A stretch of DNA of 64,000 nt, from NCBI GenBank assembly GCA_012656075.1, contig JAAKBF010000049.1, forward strand, positions 124,001 to 188,000, given 5' to 3'. Under the pieces are notes generated by a model. The model was not told where the DNA came from. It did no database searches and saw only the letters and a list, made by a program, of their open reading frames with translations. Source of the stretch: Phytophthora hibernalis. Lineage: Eukaryota > Oomycota > Peronosporomycetes > Peronosporales > Peronosporaceae. Positions 46,689 to 57,540 of this stretch are shown here, piece by piece (position 1 is the stretch's first letter; the number at the start of each line of letters is the position of its first letter). A program made the translations under genes and the position numbers.

Positions 46689-47735
46689 TTAGTTGACGTA
46701 CCAGAGGTCCCCGACGCTGAAGCCATCCGGCAGACTCTCGATGGCTAGGCCGAGCTCCTTGGAGAACGTTGCTGGCCGGTCTTGGTTCTTGTTCACGGCA
46801 GCATAGTATGCAGCGAAGGCGTCCATGGAGCTGGAGTAGTCTTCCTCGATCTCCACGTCGTCCATCTTTCGCGGTTGTTTGAGCTGCTCCAGTGGCGCCG
46901 GCTTCTCCTCGATCTCGAACTCGACTCCGTAGATCGGGTTGGTCGAGAAGACGCTGTGCAAGCTCTGCATCTCCTTGAAAAGCTCATGAAGGCGTTCCTC
47001 AGGGTCTACACGGAAGCCCAAGATGTAGCCGCCACTCGCCGCCGAAGTTTCGATCACGAGCGCGGGGCCGAATTTCGAGCCACGGATACGAGCCGAGTTG
47101 ATCTGCATGTACGGGATGCTGACGTTGAAGTTCTCGGCCAGGTTGGCATGCCACACGATGCGAACATTCGTCACGAAAAAGGTTCCGAGGTTGCCTTGAT
47201 CCGATGACAAGTTCCAAACTCCGTTCAACCTAGTGTACACTTGTTCATGAGGTAGTAGCGTGAGCTCCTTCTCCTTGATGATGGCACCTCGAAGCTTGAG
47301 TTCTCGGTAGAGTTTGGTGGTTTCGTAAGACCGAAACACTGCTTGGATGGTCGTGAAGAGCCTGGGACTGGCCTTGACGAGACTCGTGAAGATGAACTCG
47401 AAACGACTATTGGCGTACTTGGTCATGACGTACAGTGCCTGTGTACTACCGCGTAATTTCGACGTGGCCGTGCGGATCTTGAGACTTTGAATGCAGCTGT
47501 AGCCGATGCTTAAGTTGGTGCGAACGGATTTATGCGAGGCCCAGAGCAGTCGCAAGTTGGTGATCTCCAGCGACCCACGGTCTCCGTTGTTGCCCTTGGT
47601 GTCCTCGACCGAGTTGATGGCATCGATCAAAGTTTCGCCTTTGCGCAGTTGTATGGCCACCGCTGATATATCGAAACGAATCTCGCGGTCCTGCCAGGTC
47701 ACCGCCTCGGGAGCCGCTCTGATCTCCGTCGCCAT
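46689..47735 (-). CDS. BBS5: Bardet-Biedl syndrome 5 protein homolog (BBSome subunit)
   Basis: A single intact frame of 348 residues from ATG 47735, close to the roughly 340 of animal BBS5. It carries the family's strong N-terminal signature 'VTWQDREIRFDIS' and 'INSVEDTKGNNGDRGSLEI' with 'LSIGYSCIQSLKIR'. Two PH-like (DM16) domains follow, at about residues 30-150 and 160-280; the second includes 'GNLGTFFVTNVRIVWHANL' and 'SIPYMQINSARIRGSKFG'. BBS5 is the phosphoinositide-binding subunit of the BBSome, the coat that moves membrane proteins in and out of cilia. Its presence implies the organism makes flagellated cells, such as zoospores. No intron, frame intact, in contrast to its broken neighbours. 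It lies tail to tail with the FAR1-like gene (94 bp apart). Confidence 0.92.
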   Translation of the reverse strand: MATEIRAAPEAVTWQDREIRFDISAVAIQLRKGETLIDAINSVEDTKGNNGDRGSLEITNLRLLWASHKSVRTNLSIGYSCIQSLKIRTATSKLRGSTQALYVMTKYANSRFEFIFTSLVKASPRLFTTIQAVFRSYETTKLYRELKLRGAIIKEKELTLLPHEQVYTRLNGVWNLSSDQGNLGTFFVTNVRIVWHANLAENFNVSIPYMQINSARIRGSKFGPALVIETSAASGGYILGFRVDPEERLHELFKEMQSLHSVFSTNPIYGVEFEIEEKPAPLEQLKQPRKMDDVEIEEDYSSSMDAFAAYYAAVNKNQDRPATFSKELGLAIESLPDGFSVGDLWYVN

Positions 47736-48903
47736 GAAGGTTGCCTAGAAAATGATCTTGTCGACTGTTGCGATTGTTGAAGTTGCGATGTACGGTTAGT
47801 GTGCCCACTACCTCGTGCTAAGTCCGCTGCCACCATTTACTATATCAAGTTTAATACTTTAGTACTCCTGTTGACTGGTACTCGTATTATATTAGTACTA
47901 AAACAACTTGAACATGAGTTGGGATTGGTTTCTACATGTACACTGTACATGTAAGTAGTACTACATGTTTAGTAGTAGTACAGTACTCCTTTAATTTTAC
48001 AACATGTAAAACACTTCAGGTAGTACTGTTTGGATATTGATATTAAATTCCAATAATGCTGCTAATATTACATGGATATAACTATTGCTATATGTAGCCG
48101 TCAACACGGCATCTAGAACCGTGCGAAACTAATTATTGTAGAGAAAATCATTAAACGCAGGGGAAAAGGCAAACACTTACATGTACTTAACCCTTGTTAA
48201 AGTACATGGACATCGCAATATTCATTGCTGTGCCCATTTCATCAAAGAAGTTATACCGGCAGACAGCAAAAACAAATATTGCAAACCCCGAATATAGGTT
48301 TGCGGTGGTGAGCTATGAAGCAGTAGACGCTGTTAGTATGGTACTCAGATGGCACAATAATTTCGAGGTGCTCAATGCTCGGTTCACTTTCAGCATTTCC
48401 AAAAGCTCTTTCAGCTATTAGTTGCCAGCTCATAGCGAACTCACCGAGTGCACCCGAACTAGTCCAGATTTGTCAAGCCACGCTCAATCACCAAATACAC
48501 TTAATGAACGAATTGTATTCGTCGTACGGGTCTCCATGCCTCGTTTTTCAAACAAAACGTTGGCGCAGCTTGTTTTCTTGCGTGAAACTCACTGAAATTG
48601 AGTCGAGCTCCTACTGAGACTTTACTGAGTAACAGCCCAAACAAATCGCATCAGGTTCAAATTCTTCGGCTGGACCATCGATCGTTAAAAATCCAAACGA
48701 ACGTTTGCAATTAGCATACCGTGTAGCCTCCTCTTGAGCTTATCTTGTCAACGTTTAGAGTGAGAGAGGTTAAAACGCATTCTTTAGCATCACAAGCGCC
48801 ATTGAACCAGAACACCCTTCTTCAATAAACCATTCTTACAGAACTGCTTGAAGTTGTTCAGAAAATAGTAACTGGCGTCCAAGTGCACGCGCCAAAAGGC
48901 CGA
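47736..48903. other. A/T-rich intergenic region upstream of BBS5
   Basis: No gene supported. It holds many TAGTAC/GTACTA-type short palindromes between 47860 and 48010, including a perfect 9-bp inverted repeat TACATGTAC-ACT-GTACATGTA at 47933-47953. The BBS5 promoter presumably lies in the first few hundred bases. Confidence 0.5.
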
Positions 48904-49281
48904 TCACAGCACTGGTATCCCTTGATAGTTACTACATGTACATGGTTGCTTCTTCATCTTTGTATCCTTCTTCTTCTCGAGTTTTTGAGATAGTGTTACG
49001 AATCCTCTGCGTGTGTACTTGTTATGGTATTGCGCGTAAGGCAAAGCCATTCCAATGTTGCATTGAAATTTCATTTCTGACCTTTGCCTAAAGTTGTTGA
49101 CGTCTATGGGTACCGTAACTTGAAAATGGCCAGCCCCAAAGAGAGCAAAAGTTGTGAAGTCTCTTGTGGATGCTGATAGTTGATGTCTGTGGGAAATGCG
49201 AAGAAAATAACCCCGTCCGAAGAGAATACTTGGTAGATCAGCATTTCTTGCCGTCGATTCCTGTGCAAAAGGCGGTCTCAA
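48904..49281 (-). CDS. unrecognised open frame of 125 residues
   Basis: Open from 49281 to 48904, with a Lys-rich segment near the end ('QKLEKKKDTKMKKQ') and one Cys pair ('CTCS'). No domain, signal peptide or membrane segment is seen, and no splice sites were assigned. It may be a chance frame or a transposon scrap. Confidence 0.2.
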   Translation of the reverse strand: MRPPFAQESTARNADLPSILFGRGYFLRISHRHQLSASTRDFTTFALFGAGHFQVTVPIDVNNFRQRSEMKFQCNIGMALPYAQYHNKYTRRGFVTLSQKLEKKKDTKMKKQPCTCSNYQGIPVL

Positions 49282-49537
49282 ATTTGGACACGTCTTGTTT
49301 ATGGATTCTTACATCGAACTAAGCACCCAGTCTCTCCGAGGGTGAGCTCGTTATCTCGCTCCTCTCTGCACACTACCGGTGGAGAAATGCCAACACCGGT
49401 TGAGATGCTCTAAACCAGAGTACTTCAAAGTACTTTGAAGTACTACGTAGTAGTATTTTGTTGAGTTATGGATGCGTTGAGAAATAAGTTTCGAAAGACT
49501 AGTGTCGATGACTACAGTTGGTGTTCAGCAGAACTAG
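49282..49537. other. intergenic, nothing recognised
   Basis: Short A/T-rich stretch between the unrecognised frame and the FYVE end of the kinase relic. Confidence 0.4.
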
Positions 49538-49571
49538 TCTTTTCCTCTTTCTCCTCTTGCGTGTTACAGCG

Positions 49572-50403
49572 TTAAACAACCACCAAAACACGACCTGGTC
49601 TCGTCCGGCGGTACATGCATTTTTTTACCAGAATGCTCACCACAACCGAGTTGCTACATTTTCGACAATGATGATGCGGTCTAATGATCTTGGCGAATGT
49701 GCACTGACACACTTTGCAGAAGGGGCTCCAAGGCTGCTTCAATGCTACTCCGACACGGGTTCGTGAGGCAGCTGATGATAAGTCTTTCAACGATCTTGTT
49801 CACTGAATGATTCTCTTCATTCAAGAATGTTATCAGCTCCAGTCTCGAGTAGTACGTGACAATGTCGATACCCGCCAGTTGAGCCAACGTCGTACCCAAA
49901 CATGTCCAATCAAGGATCTCCGAGCCTTTACATCCAAACAAAATTCATCAGTGATCTCGACAACGGGAGCACCGAGTTTCACTGTACCCCGAAATCAACC
50001 AGCGTGGCACCGCCTCGTTCCCCACAATGAAGCATGATATTGGCGGGTTTCAAATCAGCGAAGCAATACTTCTTGAATGAATATGGCCAAGCGCACTGAC
50101 GCAGTCGCGCGCAATGGTGGCCAAGGCGCCAAGTTCAACCGGAGACTGTTGCGTTACCAAGTCAGCAGCACTCCGAGCAAAGAACGGCATCACGATAATA
50201 TGCCGCTGTTCGTTCTCGGCATTTGCAATGGAAAATGACTTGACAAACTGGACGATATTCTTGTGACTTCCCAACGCGAAATTGACAGCAACTTCTCTCC
50301 GAAATATCTGGTTGTACGTCGCCCCATACACTTTCGCAACCAAAATGCCACCACATCCGGAATAGGCATAGTAGACATCCGATTTCGCTTGACCTTGGCT
50401 CAA
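49572..50403 (-). pseudogene. protein kinase with C-terminal FYVE-like finger, frameshifted
   Basis: From 50403 downwards there is an N-lobe with glycine-rich turn and lysine ('YSGCGGILVAKVYGATYNQ') and 'GSHKNIVQFVKSF'. The catalytic loop follows in a second frame as 'CFADLKPANIML', then 'LVDFG' for the metal-binding motif. Another frame carries 'ILDWTCLGTTLAQLAGIDI'. The end holds a FYVE-type finger ('FCKVCQCTF', 'RPHHHCRKC'). The HRD motif reads FAD here, so the catalytic-loop HxD arrangement is altered: D is present but R is not. At least three one-base shifts are needed, near 50070, 49985 and 49925. Kinase plus FYVE fusions are common in oomycetes. It abuts the C2-domain gene directly, and the two may be one longer gene interrupted by frame errors. 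Confidence 0.6.
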
Positions 50404-51472
50404 ATTGAGCGGGCCTTCCAGTAGAACCCTTCACGGCTTCGAATGGCTTCTCGCGTGACAGATTTGATCGCTGATCGGGCGATTGCACGGAGCAAGAGTG
50501 CTTCTTCAGTCGTCAGTGAGGGTGAGTCTAACCAATTATACTTTAGTGTGTCCTTGATGAGTAAATAATTCAGTTCTCGAGTGGCGAACGACACTTCGAC
50601 CCGGTCCAGATTACTGAGGACACCGATGACAAGGTACTTCAAAACCACGTTGCGCACTATACCGTACAGAGCCGAAGTGGCCGAGACCACTCTTTCGGTC
50701 GTGTAGTCCTTGGCCCTAGTAGCCGTGTGTACTGTCTTGCCCACCGCCCCAGACACCGTCTCGCCTGTTTTCTTGACCTCGTTCGAAGCCACATCAACAG
50801 CTTGATCCTTCTTCTTGAGCGCGAACTGCTGGCCGACGTGCAGCGTCGTGGCCACGGAGGAGATGGTGGCCTCCACCCAGTCGTCCAGCGCGTTGAAGCC
50901 CGGGCCCACCCACGCCTCGTCGATATCGTGCAGCGACTTGCCGCTCACCTTCTCCACCACCGTATTGACTGTAGTCTCCCAAAACGCGCGAACGGAGCCA
51001 CTACACGGAAGCTCGAGGTGTAGTTGTACACGTTCTGGATGTGTCGTAGTAGGCCACGCGCATGAACCACGGATGGTGCATGTTCAACTGGGCCAGCGTT
51101 GTGGCCGCCGACTCCCAGTCCGCGCTGTACGCGAGCAGCGCCGTACTGGGTGCCGCCTTGATCCGAACGTGAACTTCATCTTGCAGTTCTGCAGGCTGTG
51201 CAGGTACTCGGCCAGCGGATTTTCCGTGCTCACGAGCGGCTTTCTCGTCTTCTCATGCAGTAATTGGATCGTGAGCTTGGTGTCAGCGGCGCGTCCATGA
51301 AAATCAGCGTCGTGTGCTCGTCGATGGCCGCGTCGTGGTTCCTGAACTTGGTCACGTACTCGCTGCTGCCGATGGCGAAACGCACAGCCAGACGCTTGCT
51401 CAAGTACTCGTCCTGGCCGAACGTGGCCTCGATGTCGTGCACCTTGATCGTGAGCGTTCCAGACGTCGGCAT
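50400..51472 (-). pseudogene. C2-domain and amphipathic-helix protein, frameshifted
   Basis: ATG 51472 opens a C2-like beta-sandwich ('MPTSGTLTIKVHDIEATFG', 'RLAVRFAIGSSEYVTKF', 'HTTLIFMDAPLT'), continued in other frames as 'KLTIQLLHEKTRKPLVS' and 'IKAAPSTALLAYSADWESAA'. C2 domains bind membranes, often with calcium. A final frame of about 200 residues is helical and Lys/Thr/Val-rich ('ALKKKDQAVDVASNEVKKTG'), resembling lipid-droplet or apolipoprotein-like amphipathic repeats. It ends at 50400. One-base shifts near 51290, 51180 and 51035 interrupt it. Conserved sequence on both sides of each break suggests recent decay or assembly error rather than an old relic. Confidence 0.5.
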
Positions 51473-52640
51473 CTTGATGTTTCTTCTTACGGCCGCAAAT
51501 TGGAAAGTGAGAGGGGACCTGGATGACGTACGGCAAAGAGCCCATAGTTGAAATATAAAGCCCACTTCAAGTTGCGGCGGTGGACGATCTGGTCCGCTGA
51601 CGTCGAACCATGCGCTGCACTCGTCAATCGAATAGGTATCGAGTGGATACACTCGAGCAAAGCCTGTCTTGCCTCAAAATGCTGATGAACCTCACGATGA
51701 ATATTGGCGCGGACACCTCGGCGTTCGTACAGATGCCGTTCATGGGCGACTTAGTGTTCGAAGGTGATGGCATTCGTGGCCAACGATGCGTAGTACTTCG
51801 AAGTAGTTTAGCGAAGGTGGTCACTGGAACGCAAGTGTCGATCGGATGCCATTCACGCGACGCCGCTTTCAGCTTCGTGCGTATTATACTACTACTAGTA
51901 GTAGTAGCTCCGCCACTACAACGGCCACCGAGAAAAGCTTGGAAAGCAGCGCACGGCGTCGCTCTCGTGCCAAGACGTAAAGGCACCCAGTTCAGTGATA
52001 CTTACCGACCATTTTGTCCGCAAGGTCAGACCCGGCATCCGTTTGGTGGTGCACCAAACAACTGGCATGACCGCCACGGTACTGCGTCTTCTGGTTGTAG
52101 AAGATGCCGTCGGCAAGACACGTGCAGGTTCATCCGTTCTCCGTTTTAGTGGTTTGAAGGCAGCAACCGATATTGGCATTGATAGCAGAACCGTGTCGCG
52201 CTTCCTGTGGGCCTTGTTAGCAGTCTTGAGCGGTGCGAACTCGCATCCTTCGAGCAGATCATCCACGTCCTTAGCTCGATACCGTAGCGATGTATCGCCT
52301 CAGCAAAAGCCATGCGCACGAACGGCTCCTTCTTTGCCACCTTCTAGATCTGTAGTCATCCTATTGGTCGGCCTGCCAGCAACCAATTGGCACATTGAGT
52401 TTGCAGTCTCTAGAGCATTAAAAAGCGACTGAATTGCTGCAAAAAGCCCGTCTCTAGCAGTGGCGGTCACGCGGCGACAGGAACAAGATGGGCTCGAACG
52501 GACGGATGGCGTCCACCCACCCGCTTAGCGTCAGTCGTACGGCTGCTGGTGGAGCTCTGCGTCCTGAAGTGATGCAAAGCCGAAAATGGATTATACTGGG
52601 AGATAGGTAGCGATTATTTGACGTCAACTGGGTCAACGTT
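51473..52640. other. overlapping open frames, unresolved
   Basis: Frames of 60-180 residues occur on both strands but none shows a domain I recognise. A 'TACTACTACTAGTAGTAGTAG' palindromic trinucleotide tract sits at about 51885-51907. Possibly old transposon sequence. Confidence 0.3.
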
Positions 52641-53045
52641 CGTGCAACACGTGTGTGTGGTCAACACATATTTTGCGTGGTCAACAAAGAGTGAATTTAT
52701 TAATAGAGCTTATGAGCCGTCACTGTTGAGTGTGAATGAGCGAGCTTGTTGAACTGAAGGTATATTCAGTTTGTAGTGTAGTGTGTGAGCCCGTTGAGCT
52801 TGAGTGTGGTGTGTGAGCTCGATGGGTTTGTTGAGTGTTGGAAGCTAAAGACAAGTTCTGTGTTGAGTGTGTGCGCCGGTTGAGTGTAACGTTGTGTGAG
52901 CCATGTAGTGTGTGCAGGTTGAGTACGATTGCGTGCGTAAATTTAATACGCAGGGAATATGTGAGTCTATGCACTGCGGACTCGACACCATGCAATGCGA
53001 CGAGAGCTTCGAGTACGCGGGCTTTCGTGAATACCAATAAATAGC
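52641..53045 (+). repeat. G/T-rich degenerate repeat region
   Basis: The plus strand is C-poor and built from degenerate 'GTTGAGTGT' and 'GTGTGAGC' blocks, ending near an AATAAA at 53036. It could be a solo LTR or a minisatellite. No matching second copy or primer-binding site was found. Confidence 0.4.
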
Positions 53046-53443
53046 GGGGGTGAAAATAAATTCCATCAATGCCAACGCTACGCCTAATATTCTATCTCCC
53101 AGACTAAACAACGTACCTAGTTTTGGGTACTTAAGTATTGTGTATTTAGAAAGTGGATGGCACCCGTTTTCCGCAACCCGCAACCCGCAGGTACCGTGCA
53201 TCCTTATCTAAGTATACACTTCGCTTGGAAATGTATACTTAAACAAGCACACAATGTAGCCTTGTTGTGAGAGCACCAGCCATTTCGCTGGAGACGGGAG
53301 AGCAGCGTCGTGGTGATGGCACGCAACTCGACGGTGTTCATGCTTCCTGTGTCCGCATCAGCCATGTAGAAATTTGCTGTGATTGGAGGTGCTGCAGGGC
53401 GACTGAAGACCTAAAGGACGAGACGCTACTACTCAACTACAGT

Positions 53444-53640
53444 AGTCTTTTCCCCTTCCACATCTTGAGTGTTGTGACTGTTTCAACCACCACAAACACG
53501 AACTGGTCTCGTCTGGCGGTACATGCAGTTTTTTTAACAGAATGTTCACCACAGACCGAGTAGCTACATTTTCGACAATGATGACGCGGTCTAATAATAT
53601 TGGTGAATGTGCACTAACTCACTTTTCAGAAGAGGCTCCA
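53444..53640 (-). pseudogene. duplicated fragment of the kinase-FYVE gene end
   Basis: This interval matches 49538-49745 at most positions, including the stretch 'GCTACATTTTCGACAATGAT' that encodes the FYVE Cys/His cluster on the minus strand. Similarity stops at about 53640. It is a second, diverged copy in the same orientation, 3.9 kb away. Confidence 0.8.
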
Positions 53641-54909
53641 GTGTCATCGAATCTAGACGACTATTTTCCGACAAGTATCGGTATTGGAGAAACTGTAACG
53701 CTATAGGATACAACTGCTGTAGTGGTATATTTATGGCAATCCATATTTCACGAAACGGAATGTGTCTAACTCACTCACTAATACTTCAGTATCTCAGAAC
53801 GATGCTACTAATGGCCGCTACCATAATCGTATTATTGAGGCTACTAATGTTAATCATTGATTCTCATGCTGACATAACAATGATTTCAGCGACCTCTTAT
53901 AATCAATAATCGTAACATATTAAAAAACTACGTGAATGTTGCTTGTGGCGGCCACGGGCAGCCTCAAAACCCAATCACCCAGTGAATGTTGCTTATAAAA
54001 CGGGTGATATAGACGAGTGACAAAACATCCCACGAAATGACACTGGTGTTTTGGGGCAATGCTGAATGCAACAACTGAATTGAAACCACAAAACTCAGGT
54101 CATGACCCAAAAGTCTCTCTGATTGGCGGATAGCCAACACTCCATTACCACCGAAAGAAAATAAGAGCGCGGGTCAACTCGGGGGCGCTCGCTGGCGCTG
54201 CTGTTTCCTGATTATCCAGCCCAGGGCACTGTAACGTGTCCAAGCGCTCGCGGCCACGAAAATGATAGCCGTCGTTGTACCAAAAGGGAGGATACCCCGC
54301 AGCACATCTCGTACATCATGGCCAAATCTCGCTCGCTCTCTGTCTCCGACCATCCCCTCTCGCATCCATGCTCCGCTGGTACAAGTACTGTAAGTCTCCA
54401 TTATCTAAGGTGCATCTCCTGTGAATGAGTTTGTATGCGCTACTGTTGAATGAAGAGAGCTGATACTAGCTACAAATGATGATGTTAGGGACTCGATGTG
54501 TGTCGCTGTTCAGATTAGCCTTCCGCGGTATTATGCGAAGCTTGTCCAGTGCCAACTACAGGCTTCGAGGGAATCGTCTCCACGAGAATGAATAAGTGCG
54601 CATCTGAAGATTTTACTGCAATTACGTCAGTGCTGATACTAATCGCATCATAGTGGTGATAGGGTCACTTAAAGGTGCGGAGCTTGTCCAGTGCCAACTA
54701 CAGGCTTCGAGGCTAGGTAATCTAAACGTTGTCGTTTATTCATTGTGAAATGGACACTAATTATGACTAATATGATCTTGTCTGCGTAACCATTTAGAGA
54801 ATGCGTCGATACTCTTACGCCCCGCTCACAATCAGCTTTTTCAATGGCAGATTCAACTGACATGCTGCCTTGCACTAGCCGCCGTACGTACTTGATGACG
54901 TATAAACGT
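53641..54909. other. intergenic, with a 32-bp direct repeat
   Basis: No gene supported. A 32-base segment starting AGCTTGTCCAGTGCCAACTA occurs at 54539-54570 and exactly again at 54681-54712, just beyond the 3' end of the Crypton. Confidence 0.6.
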
Positions 54910-56682
54910 CTAGAAAAACTTTGACCCTCTCGCTGACGAACGCCATTTCGTGCCGTATGTTCGCTCTAATGTTTCAATAGAAGGCTGGTTAGTCAATCCC
55001 TCGTGCCATTCAGTCCAAAGCTGGCTTATGGTAGATACGCCACGGCTCATGCAATATTGAGGAGTGCTATCGATAGTCGGGGACGCTTGTTGCTGGGTAA
55101 TTCCTGGCGAATTGGTGTTGTCCGGAACCATGGTTTTATTGACGCTTTCGATGTTGGTATTTTGAACAGGAAGCAATCGGAAGGCGATTTCGCCGTGAAG
55201 AAATGAGGTGAGCTGTCCTTGCATCTCCTGTACTAATTTTACCAGCTCCTTGTGTCTTGACTCTACTTTGTTCATGACTGCCGCTGGGTACTTATTTGGT
55301 CAGACAAGAGAGGCATAGCTACTTGAAGTTGCGCTTCTACGGTTTGCTGAGCTGCTTGCATGGCCTCGAACATGTGGGTGCGATATTGCTGAAAGCGCTC
55401 ACCGAAGATTTGGTGTTGCTGTATTCTAGCAGGAAGGTGTTCGAACAACATAACTGTGTCTTGGAGCAGCACCACACGTAAATACTCCAGTAATTCGATG
55501 AACCCACGTGCAGCCAAATTCCGTTCCCATTCCCCGGATAAAATATTTTCTTCAAATTTCTGAAGACCTGGAAAAATATCAAGCAAAAGCTCGCCAGGAG
55601 GATCAACAGAGGCACGGTCCAAATAATACAGACGGGCTTTTGGTGGGTGCCCCGATAGTGCACGGATAGCTTCTCGAGCCAATGGTGCTGAGTAGACAGC
55701 CTCCACTGTATCCATCCCCCACCTTCCGTGCCTTCGTGTTTGACTGATGTCAACATCTGCATTTTCGAGCTGTCTTACACCCTGCTGTCTATTGATGTGC
55801 GTTTTCTTGTTGAACGTCAAACCAAGGTGTGCGAAAACAGCTTCGTAGCTTTTCTTGTGCGTTTCATAGGATATTGACTTAGTCGGATTCTTACCACGTA
55901 AAAATTTGATGTCGTACCAATCTTTTGACTGACAAAATGACGGCATCCACATGAAAGCGCTCGAACAAATAAAAAGCAACTGCTCCAATCGGACACAAGT
56001 GTACATTTTTGTTTCGCATGAATCCAACATGCTGAAGTTTCCCATACGTGTTCGTTTTACCGTGTTGAATTAGTAAAACAAGTGCCGTACACGCCTGAAA
56101 ACCTTCATTATCAAGCGGCTGCGAAAACATGTCTGCCAGTTCCAAGTCACGTACGTTTTCACCACGAAGTAGGCCATAGTGTGAAACCAAAAACGCTGCA
56201 CGCCCTCGAAGATCGTCAAGTTGGAAAAATGAATCACAAATGTGTCGGAACTGCAATTCAGAATGATAGCCATCAAGAAGCGAGCCAACCCCTCGGTCTT
56301 GGTAGTTTTTCTTCTTAGTTTCAGTAGTATGAGCTTGTACATTTCTGATCAATTGCTTCACCTGAGTGGACGTGGGTGTGGGTTGGAGTTGACTTTTAGT
56401 GTCACCTGCTGGTTATACAAATCTACCACGGCATTAGCGTAGCCACACACAGTCGAACCTCCTACAATCGTGCCCTTCTTCTTTTTTGACTCTCCCCACC
56501 CCTTGATCAGACAGGAAGAGGTGCAACTTGCCCTTGGTGACAGTCGCACCATCGCAGAATTGCTTCAAATTGCACCACTCGACAAATTCTTTTTGATAGC
56601 CATCGTACTTCCTTTTAGTGTTCGTTGGACGCGCTTCCAACGTAGACAAGAGCGTCGCGCGTTCACTCTCTTCCATTTGCAT
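54910..56682 (-). mobile_element. Crypton-type element: tyrosine recombinase with GCR1-like C-terminal domain
   Basis: From ATG 56682, an N-terminal SAM-like core-binding region ('TKRKYDGYQKEFVEWCNLKQ') leads, after a frame change near 56470, to 'YQDRGVGSLLDGYHSE'. The first catalytic Arg block is 'GLLRGENVRDLELADMF'. Another frame holds 'HINRQQGVRQLENADV' (the HxxR position), 'RRHGRWGMDTVEAVY' (GRW and the nucleophilic Tyr) and 'FIELLEYLRVVLLQDTVM'. A last frame ends in a GCR1_C-like domain ('GVSTISQLWTEWHEGL', 'LERTYGTKWRS'). Cryptons move with a tyrosine recombinase and no reverse transcriptase. Frame changes at about 56470, 56370, 55920 and 55275 break this copy as written, although all catalytic residues I can place are present. 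Element ends were not defined. Confidence 0.85.
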
Positions 56683-57540
56683 TTGGATGGCGCTGTCATC
56701 AACCGGAGGGTGCGGAAATGCCGCAGATGCTGCTGCGTTCGGTCGGATCGAGATACCATGCTTTTTTCATCGTGACGGTGGCTGTTCACTTTGTGGAATC
56801 TGACGATAGCGATAACATGAAAATAGATATTTCGTTTAGGTCTCAAACACGATATTGACTCGGGTCCGGACCCATATTATTTTCAGTCTGATACTCATTA
56901 AGTAACAGGTGTATCTAGTTATAGAGAAAGCATGGGATTCTTGTAAGTTTGGGCGTTCGTAACTATCACGTTCTACAGTAGTTTTGTGTTGAGTCACGTC
57001 GCTGAAGAAAATCCAGAGAATTTGCCTAAAGTTGTGACGTCTTTTGATGCTTTTCCAAACAGCAACTTAATCAGAGTTAGGGGGCAATGATTGAGTAGGA
57101 TTATTGTATCGTGCCCACGATAGGGCGTGGTGAGGCGGGTGACGATTCACCGCTTGGAAGGACTTTCCGAAATGAGCTGTGCGATGGTTGCTGGTGATGA
57201 CTGCGTGGCCTCGTCCTCGGGGTTTCGAGCTAACTATATCTATCTAGTGTAGGGGTTTCATGGGATCTTGTCGCCACTGGAAATAAAGTCATCCTTATCG
57301 GATTGACTCCACTTTCCAAACAGCAACTTAATCAGAGTTAGGGGCAATGATTGAGTACGATTATTGTTTCGTGCCCACGATAGGGCGTGGTGAGCGGCCC
57401 CCTTGTTTATGCGATACACGGCCGGTTCTGATTAGGTTTGCTGTGACTGATGCCGTTGGTCGTCATATCATTCGTGATGCCAGGTGTACGGTGGGGAGTG
57501 GCTCCATGCACAGTTTTAAAAGGGCCACCAGTGGGATAGT
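56683..57540. other. intergenic, with an 83-bp direct repeat
   Basis: Two direct copies, 57052-57134 and 57313-57394, are nearly identical (one missing G and about two substitutions). They lie just upstream of the next MULE-type gene and might be subterminal repeats or a local duplication. No inverted counterpart was seen downstream of that gene. Confidence 0.6.

Noticed and set aside
51610..52432. Plus-strand frames of 145-179 residues as a gene
   Set aside because: No domain, competing open frames on the other strand, and no splice or codon pattern to choose between them.
52720..53037. Minus-strand 105-residue Thr/His/Ser-rich frame
   Set aside because: It is the complement of the G/T-rich degenerate repeat, so its composition follows from the DNA.
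54539..54712. 32-bp direct repeats as the Crypton target duplication
   Set aside because: Both copies lie on the same side of the element, so they do not flank it.
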